From Rhabdornis inornatus (Eukaryota; Chordata; Aves; Passeriformes; Rhabdornithidae), in assembly GCA_013397075.1 (NCBI GenBank), contig VWZS01002360.1, forward strand, positions 427,184 to 491,183: a DNA stretch of 64,000 bases, written 5' to 3'. A program made the translations under genes and the position numbers. The stretch's first letter is position 1, and each line of letters opens with the position of its first letter. The notes beneath the pieces were generated by a model. That model was not told where the DNA came from. It did not search any database and worked only from the letters and a program-made list of their open reading frames with translations. This document shows positions 12,367 through 22,834 of the stretch, piece by piece.

Positions 12367-13344
12367 GTGGGGCTTCAGGGGCTGCCCGTGGCTGCTTGGC
12401 CAATCTCTGCAGTGGCTCAGATTCATTATTTACTTCTGTACCTCATCAAAATATATTCAGATAGAAACTAACTGCAGGGAGAAATGGAAGTGGAATCAGA
12501 AATCCAGTTTAAATATCTCCATAACCTTTGCTCATGCTGCTCTAATAGATGGCCACCAGCAATTATTCCTGGTGCCTCTGGCCTATCAGAGGTTTATTTA
12601 GGAGAAGCCATCCCAGTGCTCTTTGTCATCTTTGTGGCATTTTTGTGTCACAGAACAGACTTCAGAGGAGTTTCTTGTTCCCTTGACAGACCCATTAGGA
12701 ATAAACTGTTATTTGCCTTTAACTGCGTTGCTGCTACATAGGATAAATCACTTTTCAGAAAGTAATAATTGCTGCTTCCCTTCTATAATTTTTGTTCAGA
12801 CTGTCATTTGGAAGGGCTTTCTGAAATAATTCACTTCAATTTTAATTTGTGTAAAGCTGAAATCAGATTTTAATGGCATGTTTTTTGCAGTGTCTGGTTT
12901 GGGTCTAAGCTCAGAATTAACTGTGGTGCAGAATCAAACCAGGGACACCACCTGATTGGGCAGGGCTGGAGCTGAGGCTCTGGACAGGGGACTAAAACTG
13001 ATTAAATCCCTGGGAAAAGGCAGCAAAATGTTTCCTCTCCATGGGAAAGGAGGATTGACTGGAGACACAGGAGCCTTTGGTGGAGGGATTTGGATGCCAG
13101 TGAGGGGTACAAATGTCTCACACTGGAGCACACCCGAGGGAGGGGAGACAACTACAGACAACAGCATTTACCTGTACAGGGCTGGCAAAATTATCCCATT
13201 GTGCAGCTCCAAAATCCCCTGGCAGTGAAGGAAACCCTGGGAACAGAACTGTTCAGTATTTATCAGCTCTTGCACAAGCAGCAGTTAAAAGCTTAAAACT
13301 GAACTAAAATGGTGATTCAGGGCTAAGCCTGAGTGCAGCAGGCA

Positions 13345-14638
13345 TGAGCTCTGCTTTCCAAGAGCCCATCTCCAGCTCTGCTTTCCCAGTGCCCATCTCC
13401 AGCTCCGCTTTCCCAGTGCCCATCTCCAGCTCCGCTTTCCCAGTGCCCATCTCCAGCTCCGCTTTCCCAGTGCCCATCTCCAGCTCCGCTTTCCCAGTGC
13501 CCATCTCCAGCTCCGCTTTCCCAGTGCCCATCTCCAGCTCCGCTTTCCCAGTGCCCATCTCCAGCTCCGCTTTCCCAGTGCCCATCTCCAGCTCCGCTTT
13601 CCCAGTGCCCATCTCCAGCTCCGCTTTCCCAGTGCCCATCTCCAGCTCCGCTTTCCCAGTGCCCATCTCCAGCTCCGCTTTCCCAGTGCCCATCTCCAGC
13701 TCCGCTTTCCCAGTGCCCATCTCCAGCTCCGCTTTCCCAGTGCCCATCTCCAGCTCCGCTTTCCCAGTGCCCATCTCCAGCTCCGCTTTCCCAGTGCCCA
13801 TCTCCAGCTCCGCTTTCCCAGTGCCCATCTCCAGCTCCGCTTTCCCAGTGCCCATCTCCAGCTCCGCTTTCCCAGTGCCCATCTCCAGCTCCGCTTTCCC
13901 AGTGCCCATCTCCAGCTCCGCTTTCCCAGTGCCCATCTCCAGCTCCGCTTTCCCAGTGCCCATCTCCAGCTCCGCTTTCCCAGTGCCCATCTCCAGCTCC
14001 GCTTTCCCAGTGCCCATCTCCAGCTCCGCTTTCCCAGTGCCCATCTCCAGCTCCGCTTTCCCAGTGCCCATCTCCAGCTCCGCTTTCCCAGTGCCCATCT
14101 CCAGCTCCGCTTTCCCAGTGCCCATCTCCAGCTCCGCTTTCCCAGTGCCCATCTCCAGCTCCGCTTTCCCAGTGCCCATCTCCAGCTCCGCTTTCCCAGT
14201 GCCCATCTCCAGCTCCGCTTTCCCAGTGCCCATCTCCAGCTCCGCTTTCCCAGTGCCCATCTCCAGCTCCGCTTTCCCAGTGCCCATCTCCAGCTCCGCT
14301 TTCCCAGTGCCCATCTCCAGCTCCGCTTTCCCAGTGCCCATCTCCAGCTCCGCTTTCCCAGTGCCCATCTCCAGCTCCGCTTTCCCAGTGCCCATCTCCA
14401 GCTCCGCTTTCCCAGTGCCCATCTCCAGCTCCGCTTTCCCAGTGCCCATCTCCAGCTCCGCTTTCCCAGTGCCCATCTCCAGCTCCGCTTTCCCAGTGCC
14501 CATCTCCAGCTCCGCTTTCCCAGTGCCCATCTCCAGCTCCGCTTTCCCAGTGCCCATCTCCAGCTCCGCTTTCCCAGTGCCCATCTCCAGCTCCGCTTTC
14601 CCAGTGCCCATCTCCAGCTCCCCTTTCCCAGTGCCCAT
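13345..14638. repeat. 27-bp minisatellite, about 48 near-identical copies
   Basis: The unit is CCCATCTCCAGCTCCGCTTT plus CCCAGTG. Interior copies are identical by eye; variants sit only at the ends (CTCTGC at 13349-13384, CTCCCC at about 14617). The unit is a multiple of three without stops, so 456- to 461-codon frames are open on both strands (repeats such as PISSSAFPV); these are artefacts. The + strand is about 74% pyrimidine, and each unit has a CTTTCCCAG that resembles a splice acceptor. It lies in the NEO1 intron 12367-15908. Confidence 0.98.
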
Positions 14639-14959
14639 GCAGTTTTTGGGATGTTGGGCCCGAGTGCCCTCTGGTGGGAGCAGCCCCATTGTCCAAGGGC
14701 CCGGTCCTAATTAATTACTCATTAACTCACGCTGTTGTCACTGATGGTTTTGGAGTGATGATGTCATTCCATGGCCCCCCATCCATGGAATGCTTGGCTT
14801 TGCAGCTCCACTCTCCCTGGCTGGGTTTGGGATGGGAATGCTGAGTTGTGCCAGTCTGGGTCCCACGTGCTCAGGCATCGTTAGACCTGCTGACTAATTA
14901 GGACACTCTGGAGTTAATTCAGTACTTGTTTCTCTAGACTGTTATAATGCTTTTAGCAT

Positions 14960-15250
14960 CACTTCATATATATATAGATATGTTACAGATACAGAGATAT
15001 GTAGATATACAGCATATATATATATATAGCAGATATATAGTTATATAAAAATATGTATTTCCATATGTATTANNNNNNNNNNNNNNNNNNNNNNNNNNNN
15101 NNNNTACATATAAATACTTGAAGTTAGATATAGATATAAATAATGATACAAATATATAGATAATATATTAAAATATATAATATATATTGTGTTATATACA
15201 ATATATACTAAATACAGATTAAAGTATTTATTGATATATGTGTATAAATG
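14960..15250. repeat. AT-rich microsatellite with assembly gap
   Basis: (TA)n/(GATA)-like low-complexity DNA interrupted by 32 N at 15073-15104. The gap is probably a replication-slippage or assembly problem and may hide more repeat. Confidence 0.9.
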
Positions 15251-15908
15251 TGTTTTATGCTGATCTGTGTTTCTTGTATAAAATGTTATAAAGCTTTTAC
15301 TGCATAATGATTGGTGATTTCACTGTATTTTAATATCAGAACATAAACTCTTCCCACACCTTTTTTCTGGGATGCGCAGGGCAGCCTCAGTTCTCTTCAG
15401 ATTCTTTAATCTGAAGGCTGCAGCCTTTGTTAATACACTGAAAAATAATGAAATAATTATGAACACAAGTTGTTTCACTGTGCATGAGAATGTTTTGTTG
15501 TTTTAACAGTATTTAAATAATACTGTATTAATTCTTTGAGGATGTTTTGATAATGGCAGCTTTACTTTATTTTACTTTATTTGGTCTATAAATAGGTAAA
15601 GTGATGGAAATAGCAATTTGTCCATGTTCAGGGAATGGTGATCAGAAATAATCTTGATACTTTAAATGGCTTTTTTTTCTTACCATCTGTTTTGAACAGT
15701 TCAGAGGGAAGATGGGAGGGCTGGCTTATATTTGAGCATGGTTTTAGTGTTTGCCAGAGTCACACTTGGGAAGCCCCTGGTGGTTTCCCTGGCAAACAGA
15801 AGATTTCCTGTAGGCTGCTGTGGCTCCATGTCCCTTTCTGTATGGAATTGTGTCTCTGCTGTGGCTCCCTGTCCCTTTATGAACAGAATTGTCTCTTTCC
15901 CTGCCCAG

Positions 15909-16103
15909 GGTACATCATCTACTACAGCACGGACGTCAACGCTGAGATCCACGACTGGGTCATCGAGCCCGTGGTGGGCAATAGGCTCACACACCAGATC
16001 CAGGAGCTCACCCTGGACACCCCCTACTTCTTCAAGATCCAGGCCCGTAACTCCAAGGGCATGGGGCCCATGTCCGAGGCCGTGCAGTTCCGCACCCCCA
16101 AAG
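15909..16103 (+). CDS. NEO1: NEO1 exon: rest of FN3 domain 6
   Basis: Acceptor TTCCCTGCCCAG, donor GTACCC. Encodes (G)YIIYYSTDVNAEIHDWVI, then EPVVGNRLTHQIQELTLDTP and YFFKIQARNSKGMGPMSEAV, ending FRTPK. It completes FN3 domain 6, the last extracellular domain. TPYFFKIQARNSKGMGP is the E-G region with the tyrosine corner. Phase 1 at both ends, as for the next three exons. Confidence 0.97.
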
Positions 16104-16468
16104 GTACCCTGGCCCTGCAGCCCCGGGGTGTGGGGGGGAGGGGCACGGGCTGAGCTCCTGGGAAAGGCAGCACTGGGGCTGTACAGTGACATTTTCCATG
16201 GGTTTGGGCTTGCACAGAGCTCAGCTCTTGGGTTCATAGGCTGTTCCACAGTGCCTGGGGGCCTTTGGGCCGTTCTGTTGTTCCAAACCCAGGGTGGCTG
16301 CAGTGAAATCCGGGTGCTGTGTGTCACATCTGCTCCTGGGAACGGGATGATGCAGTGGGAACCTGTGGGATGCAACGGGCCCCTAATTCAGGAACTGATG
16401 GTAATGGGCAAATAGTAAAGAGTAAAATATGAGAGGGCTTGGGAAAAATAAAATTATGAGTTTATTGT

Positions 16469-16585
16469 CATAGAATCCTATCACCAAATTGGGTTGGGAG
16501 GGACCTTACAGCCCATCCATGGGCAGGGATACCTCCACCAGCCCAGGTTGCTCCAAGCCTGGTCCAGCCTGGCCTTGGACACTTT
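16469..16585 (-). mobile_element. CR1 LINE 3'-end fragment
   Basis: ATAGAATCCTATCACCAAAT then GGGTTGGGAGGGACCTTACA and GGTTGCTCCAAGCCTGGTCC is the reverse complement of a CR1 3' end. It lies in the NEO1 intron 16104-16715. Confidence 0.88.
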
Positions 16586-16715
16586 TCCACATGAGTTTTA
16601 CTGCTGAGAATCAAGAGCTGTACCCTGTGCTGTGGGGAACTTGGAATTCTGTCTCACTCCTTCAAGCCTTGTGATGTGTCTCTTGTTTTTTCCTCCCTGT
16701 GCTTGCCCCACTAAG

Positions 16716-16748
16716 CTGAGTCCTCAGATAAAATGCCCAATGACCAAG
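16716..16748 (+). CDS. NEO1: NEO1 33-nt micro-exon in the juxtamembrane linker
   Basis: This short exon encodes (A)ESSDKMPNDQ. It lies behind a pyrimidine-rich stretch ending CCCACTAAG and before the donor GTAAAT. Its 33 nt are symmetric (phase 1 to phase 1), so inclusion or skipping keeps the frame. The peptide corresponds to ADSSDKMPNDQ in human neogenin as remembered. Skipping would join TPK directly to the ASGSAGKG exon. Alternative use is inferred from size and phase. Confidence 0.92.
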
Positions 16749-19700
16749 GTAAATGAACAGCCACATTTCTCTTGTCTCCATCCCTCACTGTTCTGCTTTG
16801 CTGTCCATGTGCTGTGACATTTTTGAAGTGGAACAGGATCCTGCTGCTCGGACTGGGGACGGGCGAGTTCCTGCTGTGCTGACACGGGGAGAGCTGGAAG
16901 TCCTGGGCATGGATGGGAGGAATGCAAAGGGATCTCTCTAGAGGTGTCCCTGAAGGGCTGTGGGGGTTGGGCCAGCACTGAATCCTTCTGGGAGAATGGC
17001 TTTGGAGCCAGTGCTGCCCCATCCAGCCCCTGCCCACATACGAGGGGGTGGAAGATCAAAGGGATTCTGGTTAGCACAAGTGCTGCTTGTGAGGATTCAT
17101 TCCATAATAAAGGCAGGGAAGCCCTGGAAAGCTCTGTGCAGGAGAGATTCTGCCTATCAGCTTCTTTGGAGCCCAGACTCTCCTGAGGAGCCCAGCACTG
17201 GCTCCTAAAAGCCTTAAGGTTTTAAAATGTTTGCTTGAAAAATGGGAGCTTTGAGCTTCCTACATTGAATTAGAAGGTGGATGTCCCAGGGCACTTCTTG
17301 CTTTCTTCCAAATAACCTACAAGCCCCATAAAAAGAGCGAGAATTAGTCTGAAGGGATGAGTTAAAAAGGCCATTGGCAAACAGCTTAGACATGCAATTA
17401 AAGAGATCCTAAAGGGGCTCTGAGGGAGCTGCTCCTCACTTGGCTCCTCAGCTTGGTACTTGGAGTAATTTATTAAATGTGCTTTTACTCTGTACCGGGT
17501 AATGCTGGTAGCAGAGGCAGTCAGGGAGTAAATTGATCCCCATTGCAGTGTCCTGGAGGTGGGTCTGAGGTTTGGGCTGTCTGGGAAGCAGGTGCTCCAG
17601 TGTCACTGTCCTGCTCACCTGCAGCGGGAGGGAATCGGGGAACGTTACACCGTTTTAGGTGAAAGTTGCTGTTTTCTGTTTCTCCTTGTTCCAGCCCCAT
17701 TGCAGCCAGTGTTACATCCTAAAGTAACATGTTCTCCTAGTCATGATCAATTTTTATCACATCCTATTATTTGTAAATCATCAAAGCCAAGAGTTTTATT
17801 AGAGAATTCCTATAAGGACTCTGGGAGAGCTGAAATCATGGCAGTAGCTGAAATGTGGGAAAGGGGAAGGCAGAAGAAGTGCAGGAGAGGAGCTGAGGAG
17901 CTGCCCTGTGACAGCATCACTGAACTGCCAGTTTGGGAGCTGCAGGAAAGAGCCAGCAAGTTACTCAGGCTGGGAGCAAAACCGAATGGGATTGGTGCTC
18001 TGCCCTTAATGGTTCTGTCCTTTCCTCTCTGTCTACTTTAATGTTTTCCTGCTGAACTCAGCACACAATTCTGTTTTCCCACACCCTTCTGAAGCACACA
18101 GCTTGGTCAGAACCCAGGACCTGTTGCTCTCAGGTTCAGGTGGTTGCACTGACCTTGTCCTAAAGCAAAGATTAAGGTCTGTGATGGAGTAAGCCCATCC
18201 TGAAGTCACCATCAGTTAAAATGTTCTGTCTGGATATATTGTAACATGGATGTGCACAGGCTGAATGAAGCTGTCTTAAACTGTTCCTTAAAATAGGTCA
18301 CACTGTGTAAGAGCTGGGGCTCCCTGGAATTTATTTGAAGGTTTAAACTGTTGATCTGTGGGTTTAGGAATTGGATCCTGAGAACCAACCACCTTGGTTG
18401 GGTACCTAAATTTCATCCTAAATTCGTCAGGGAGGACATGGGTTCCATGAGGATCATTGTGCATTGCCTCTCTCTTACTTACCCCAATTTGATGTCCCTT
18501 GCTGACCTCAGGGCAGTTATTTCCTTCTCTTTCATGGTGTTGTTCAGGATACTGAGCTGCACTTGGCCAAGCACAGGCCCTTGCAGAACTCACTGGAAGC
18601 ATTCCTCGTCAATAATTGTCATTCTTATCAGTTAATTTGTTGTTAATCTTGTTAATAGGCTCCACATTTTTTTTAATGGTGCTATTTTAACAAAAGCATT
18701 GCACAGCACTCTTTCAGATATTTCCTGGAAGCCTAAATGCAGTATATTTTATATATCTGCATAGTTACTGTTACCAGCCATATTTATGGGCTGACATTTA
18801 ACTTTTTGAAGATACCTGTTTTCTATAAACCAAAAAGATGGATCTAAAGTGTGTGCCATCTCCTCTCCCTCCCCTCTTCCACCATCTCACCTGTGTTAGG
18901 GCTCCAGCTGCTACACTAGAAGTGCTCAGGGTGTCTGATTGCCCTCCCAAAATATTGCTGGTTCTTCAAGTTCTCTCCTTCTCTACCTGGAACAGCTCCT
19001 CAGCACCAGGCTCAGGGATTCTGGGGGTCCATCTGGGGGTTCCCACCTTTCCAGGACAAGGTTAAGTGGCCAGACAGACACAAATATAATACACATAAAC
19101 TGTGTAAGGTGCTGTTCCAGTCTGTCTCTGCTGCTGCAGGATAATTGGCCCCCAAAAAGGGAACCCTGGTGCTGTGTCCCTTCCATCCTGGCAGGTCCCT
19201 GGGTCCTTTCCATGTCCTATTTGTCCTGCAGTGCTTCTTTTCCACCCTCTCTGCATACACAGAAAGTTCTCCTTATTCCCTTCCCCAGATTTAGTCACTG
19301 TTCCTGCCTCTGGTTTTGCCATTTGTCTTTATTTCAGGGACCAGTTCACAGGCTCTCACTTGAGGTTCGGTTTCCATTTGTTACACATCCTTTAACACTT
19401 AATATTTCTTGATTAAAGGGAATTTTTAATGGAAAACATCCTTCTCCTGACTGTGAAACTGCCATACTGCCTGACTTTTTGGAGGGTTTTTTTTTTTAGT
19501 AGAGCAGTGTGAAAATGTGTAAAATATTCTGGATTCCTGTAACTGGAGGAATATTGTTCTTTGCACCATTGCTGAATGTTTCCCCTACTCCAGTGTTTTT
19601 GTCATTAATTTTGCATTAATGCATTTTAATGGAAATGCAGAGTGGAAAGACCACATTTGGATGTAACTAATTTATTGTTTCCTCAGGTTTCATCAAAACC

Positions 19701-20229
19701 ATTTTTGTGGTGCTTTGTTGTCACTCGTGGTGCACAGGAGAGAACAGGGAGGAGCTGAAAGCAAGTTTTTATGGATAGGCAGGGCCTTAATATTACATTT
19801 ACTGTGCTTGGGATCCTCCACACATTTCTAGTCTCCCTCAGCTGCTGGAATTGAGTGTTAGGAAAAGACACCTGGATCATTCCTGTGTCAGGGTGATGAA
19901 CTCTGAGTACAGGTGTGGCAAAACCATTTGCCTCAACATGTACCTGTGCCTTCTGCAAATGGGCTTTATTATAATTTTTAAAGTGAAATTAGGAGAGGCT
20001 CCTGAGCTTAATTAGGAAAATAATAACTGAGAAACTATTAAAGAGCTCCTTTGGAGTAGTGGCTCTTTCCTTGGAGAAGCAGATCGTCTGGCAAAGCCAA
20101 ATTGTGTTGTAGGGACAGATAAGGAGGGAAAAAACTGCTCCTGGGGGCTCAGGGAGGTTCTAAAGAAGGACTCAGAGATGCTGAATTGTGTCTGTGTGTG
20201 TAAAATTCCGCTGTGTCCAACCTTTCCAG
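16749..20229 (+). other. NEO1 intron, nothing recognised
   Basis: 3.5-kb intron. No extra neogenin exon, RNA gene or clear repeat could be supported. Confidence 0.7.
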
Positions 20230-20298
20230 CCTCGGGATCTGCTGGGAAGGGGAGTCGCCCCATGGACTTGGGCCCAGACTACAAACCCCCGCTGGGAG
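20230..20298 (+). CDS. NEO1: NEO1 exon: extracellular juxtamembrane linker
   Basis: Acceptor ACCTTTCCAG, donor GTGAGT. Encodes (A)SGSAGKGSRPMDLGPDYK then PPLG. This is an unstructured Gly/Ser/Pro linker between FN3 domain 6 and the membrane. It is 69 nt and symmetric in phase. It differs mildly from the human version as remembered (SRLPDLGSDYKPPMSG). Linkers of this class are shed by metalloproteases in DCC-family receptors (family knowledge; no site is visible here). Confidence 0.94.
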
Positions 20299-20953
20299 GT
20301 GAGTGTGGGGCAAAGCTTCTCCATGGCCACACTTTGGTTCCAGTTTGGGGTCACCCAGGGAACACTCCAACAGCAGTTCCAGAAGTGTTCCTGCTGCTGC
20401 TGAGCTCCTCCTATGGCATTTCCATAACCAGAGCTCCTCCCAGTGTGGTGTGAAATGGCTGCCGGAGTGGGAAATCAATTCTGTAGGAACAGATGAGGAA
20501 GGAAAACCCTCCTCTTCTCCTTCTCCTGGTCAGTGCTGTGTGTTGGGATTTCCTGTCCTCAGGGAATGCTCCCTGCTAAAGGAGGTTTCCTTTGGAGCCA
20601 AGTGACCCCTGGAGGCTCCTGATCCAATTCCAGGCTTGGTGGCTCCAAGGGGAGCCTTTGGTGCTGCAGGTTTAGCAGGATCCCAGACTGACTCTGCTTA
20701 GAGTGTTGAGGTTTTTTTGATAATTGAGTAGGCTGCACTTAAATTTTGATAGACTTAGTAGGAAATGGATCTGTAAATCAACTTCCAAATGAATAATTGT
20801 ACAGAAACAGTTGGCAAATGCCAAAGAAACCAACGTTTCTCATGAGGTCCATCCCCTCCTGCTGGTCCGCAGGATTCCAGGTGTCTTTGGTGGGCACTGC
20901 TTGCTTTTCCTGTGTAATAAATGAGCCTTTTCTCCTCTCCCCAATCCTCCCAG
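20299..20953 (+). other. NEO1 intron, nothing recognised
   Basis: 655 bp between the linker exon and the transmembrane exon. No further coding signal seen. Confidence 0.75.
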
Positions 20954-21101
20954 GCAGTAACAGTCCCCATGGCAGCCCCACGTCCCCCCTGGACAGCAAC
21001 ATGCTGCTGGTGATCATCGTGTCCGTGGGCGTCATCACCATTGTCATCGTCGTCATCGTCGCTGTCTTCTGCACCCGCCGCACCACTTCCCACCAGAAAA
21101 A
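20954..21101 (+). CDS. NEO1: NEO1 exon: transmembrane helix
   Basis: Acceptor AATCCTCCCAG, donor GTAATG. Encodes (G)SNSPHGSPTSPLDSN, then a roughly 23-residue hydrophobic helix starting MLLVIIVSVGVITIV and ending AVFC, followed by the basic stop-transfer CTRRTTSHQK. This sets a type I topology with the FN3 domains outside and the tail inside. The + strand reads as GTC/ATC-rich codons through the helix. The exon ends two bases into a lysine codon. Confidence 0.97.
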
Positions 21102-22595
21102 GTAATGGGGCTGGGGGCCTGGCCCTGCCTGGCTTAGTGGGCCTATTATTTACTTCTTCATGATGCTTTAGAGTTTATTCCTTGTAATTCCTGCAGCCTA
21201 TAGGTGCTGCTGCTGGTCTGGTTTTCCTGTCAATGTCCCCAGAGTTCCAAACCGTCAGTTCACACACAAATCGGGGCAGTGCTTCCCCCTGTGCCTGCAC
21301 TTGTCCCACCCCAAGGAGAAATTGTTGTTTACAAGTTTCCAAACTGGAGCCAATGCATGTGTTGGGAGCTGGGAGAGCTCAAGAACACAGGCAGCTCCTC
21401 ACTCTTGCATGGAAGGACTGAGTGCATGGCCTGTGCTTGACATTATCCAGTTTTTAGTAGGATCACTGGAGTGGAATATGAATGTGGTGCTGGATTCCTT
21501 AGAAAAGTGCTCCAAAATCCCGGTGTTCATATCTGAATTCCTCCCTCAGAGCATCTGCATTAATGCTGCAGCAGTGAGGCTCCTACTTACGGGCTCCTGC
21601 AGGGTCTTGCTGCATATTCTTTGAAAGACCAGAGCTGTATTTGAAGTTTGAAAAGATGCTGTTAGGCAAAACAGATTTTTAAGGAAGTGATGAAAAGCCA
21701 GGCTTGGATAGTCTGCAGTTGCTCTGCTGCAGCAGGACCACCCTGCAGAGCTGCCTGAGAGGGAGCAGGGGTGGAGGAGAGCTGGCTGTGCTTGGGAGAG
21801 GGCAGCAAGGATGGGCCAGTGCCAGGAGATGTGTTTGATTTTCAAGGCAGAAATAACGCTGTGAAATCTCAATTTCTGAGTGCCCTCAGCCAGGCAATAA
21901 CCTGATCCCTGTCATTCATTGTCTCCAGTGGAAGCAGGATTTGGGAGTCGCCCCTGCCAGAGGCTCTGTTGGTGACATTTACCAATGTCTGAGCCATTCC
22001 CAGGAACTCTGCTCCCAAAGGGACCCCTCCTCCAGCTTTGCCATGGCCCAAAGTGAGGAATCAGTGTGGAGAGAGTGCTGAAACCTACATTTTGCTTTCC
22101 CAAAATTCTGCCATCCCAAATCTCTGCTTCACCATGGTTTCCTGCTGCTGCTCAGCACAATGGGAACCTCCCTAGTGGGATGTGTCCAACCTGAGTGGGG
22201 CTGGAAGGAACGTTCCTGTCATTAATCCTGTGTTCCCATCCCCTTGGGATAACTGTCTGTACCTCCTTCTCCAGCTGCTGCTGGAGCTTGGTGAGCCCAG
22301 GATATGGGCACAGCATTGGAATATTCTCTCAACAACCAGAATTTCTGCAAACTTAATTCTTGTTAAGTGAGGCTGGGCTGCAGAGCCAGGACTGCACATG
22401 GGGTACCATTGGAGTTCATTGCATGGCACCAGAGTTCAGGGTGTGCTTTGAGGTGTCAGTGGGGCTTGTGTGCAAAATTCAAAGCTCCCTGCCCAGTAGG
22501 AAACTTGTGCCCAGCTGGATGCAAGACCTGAGGGAAATCCCAGGGGAAAGTTGTGTTTTCCAAGTGAAGAACACCTCCTTTGCTTTCCTTCCCAG
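21102..22595 (+). other. NEO1 intron, nothing recognised
   Basis: 1.5 kb between the transmembrane exon and the first fully cytoplasmic exon. No conserved coding segment or repeat identified. Confidence 0.75.
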
Positions 22596-22834
22596 GAAAC
22601 GAGCTGCCTGCAAATCTGTGAATGGCTCCCACAAGTACAAAGGGAACTCCAAAGATGTCAAACCTCCAGACCTTTGGATCCACCACGAGAGGCTGGAGCT
22701 CAAACCCATTGATAAATCCCCAGATCCTAATCCCATCATGACAGACACCCCGATCCCTCGCAACTCGCAGGACATCACCCCGGTGGACAATTCCATGGAT
22801 GGCAATATCCATCAAAGGCGAAATTCCTACAGAG
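22596..22834 (+). CDS. NEO1: NEO1 exon: proximal cytoplasmic tail with P1 motif
   Basis: Acceptor CTTCCCAG, donor GTGAGA. Encodes KRAACKSVNGSHKYKGNSKD, then VKPPDLWIHHERLELKPIDK, then SPDPNPIMTDTPIPRNSQ and ITPVDNSMDGNIHQRRNSYR. DLWIHHERLELKP is the conserved P1 region of neogenin/DCC tails. It is almost identical to mammals as remembered, with DGN in place of DSN. RRNSY is a basophilic-kinase-like site (inference). Confidence 0.97.

Noticed and set aside
13345..14638. Possible CRISPR array.
   Set aside because: The repeats are contiguous with no unique spacers, and the context is a vertebrate intron.
13304..14714. Three overlapping frames of 456-461 codons on both strands, repeating PISSSAFPV, ELEMGTGKA or ESGAGDGHW.
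   Set aside because: They are read-throughs of a 27-bp unit without stops; 27 is a multiple of three, so frames stay open on both strands. No flanking coding sequence exists.
15701..16415. Frames of 224-227 codons on both strands around the exon at 15909.
   Set aside because: They are shadows of the real FN3 domain 6 exon; the neogenin frame is the one with matching splice phases.
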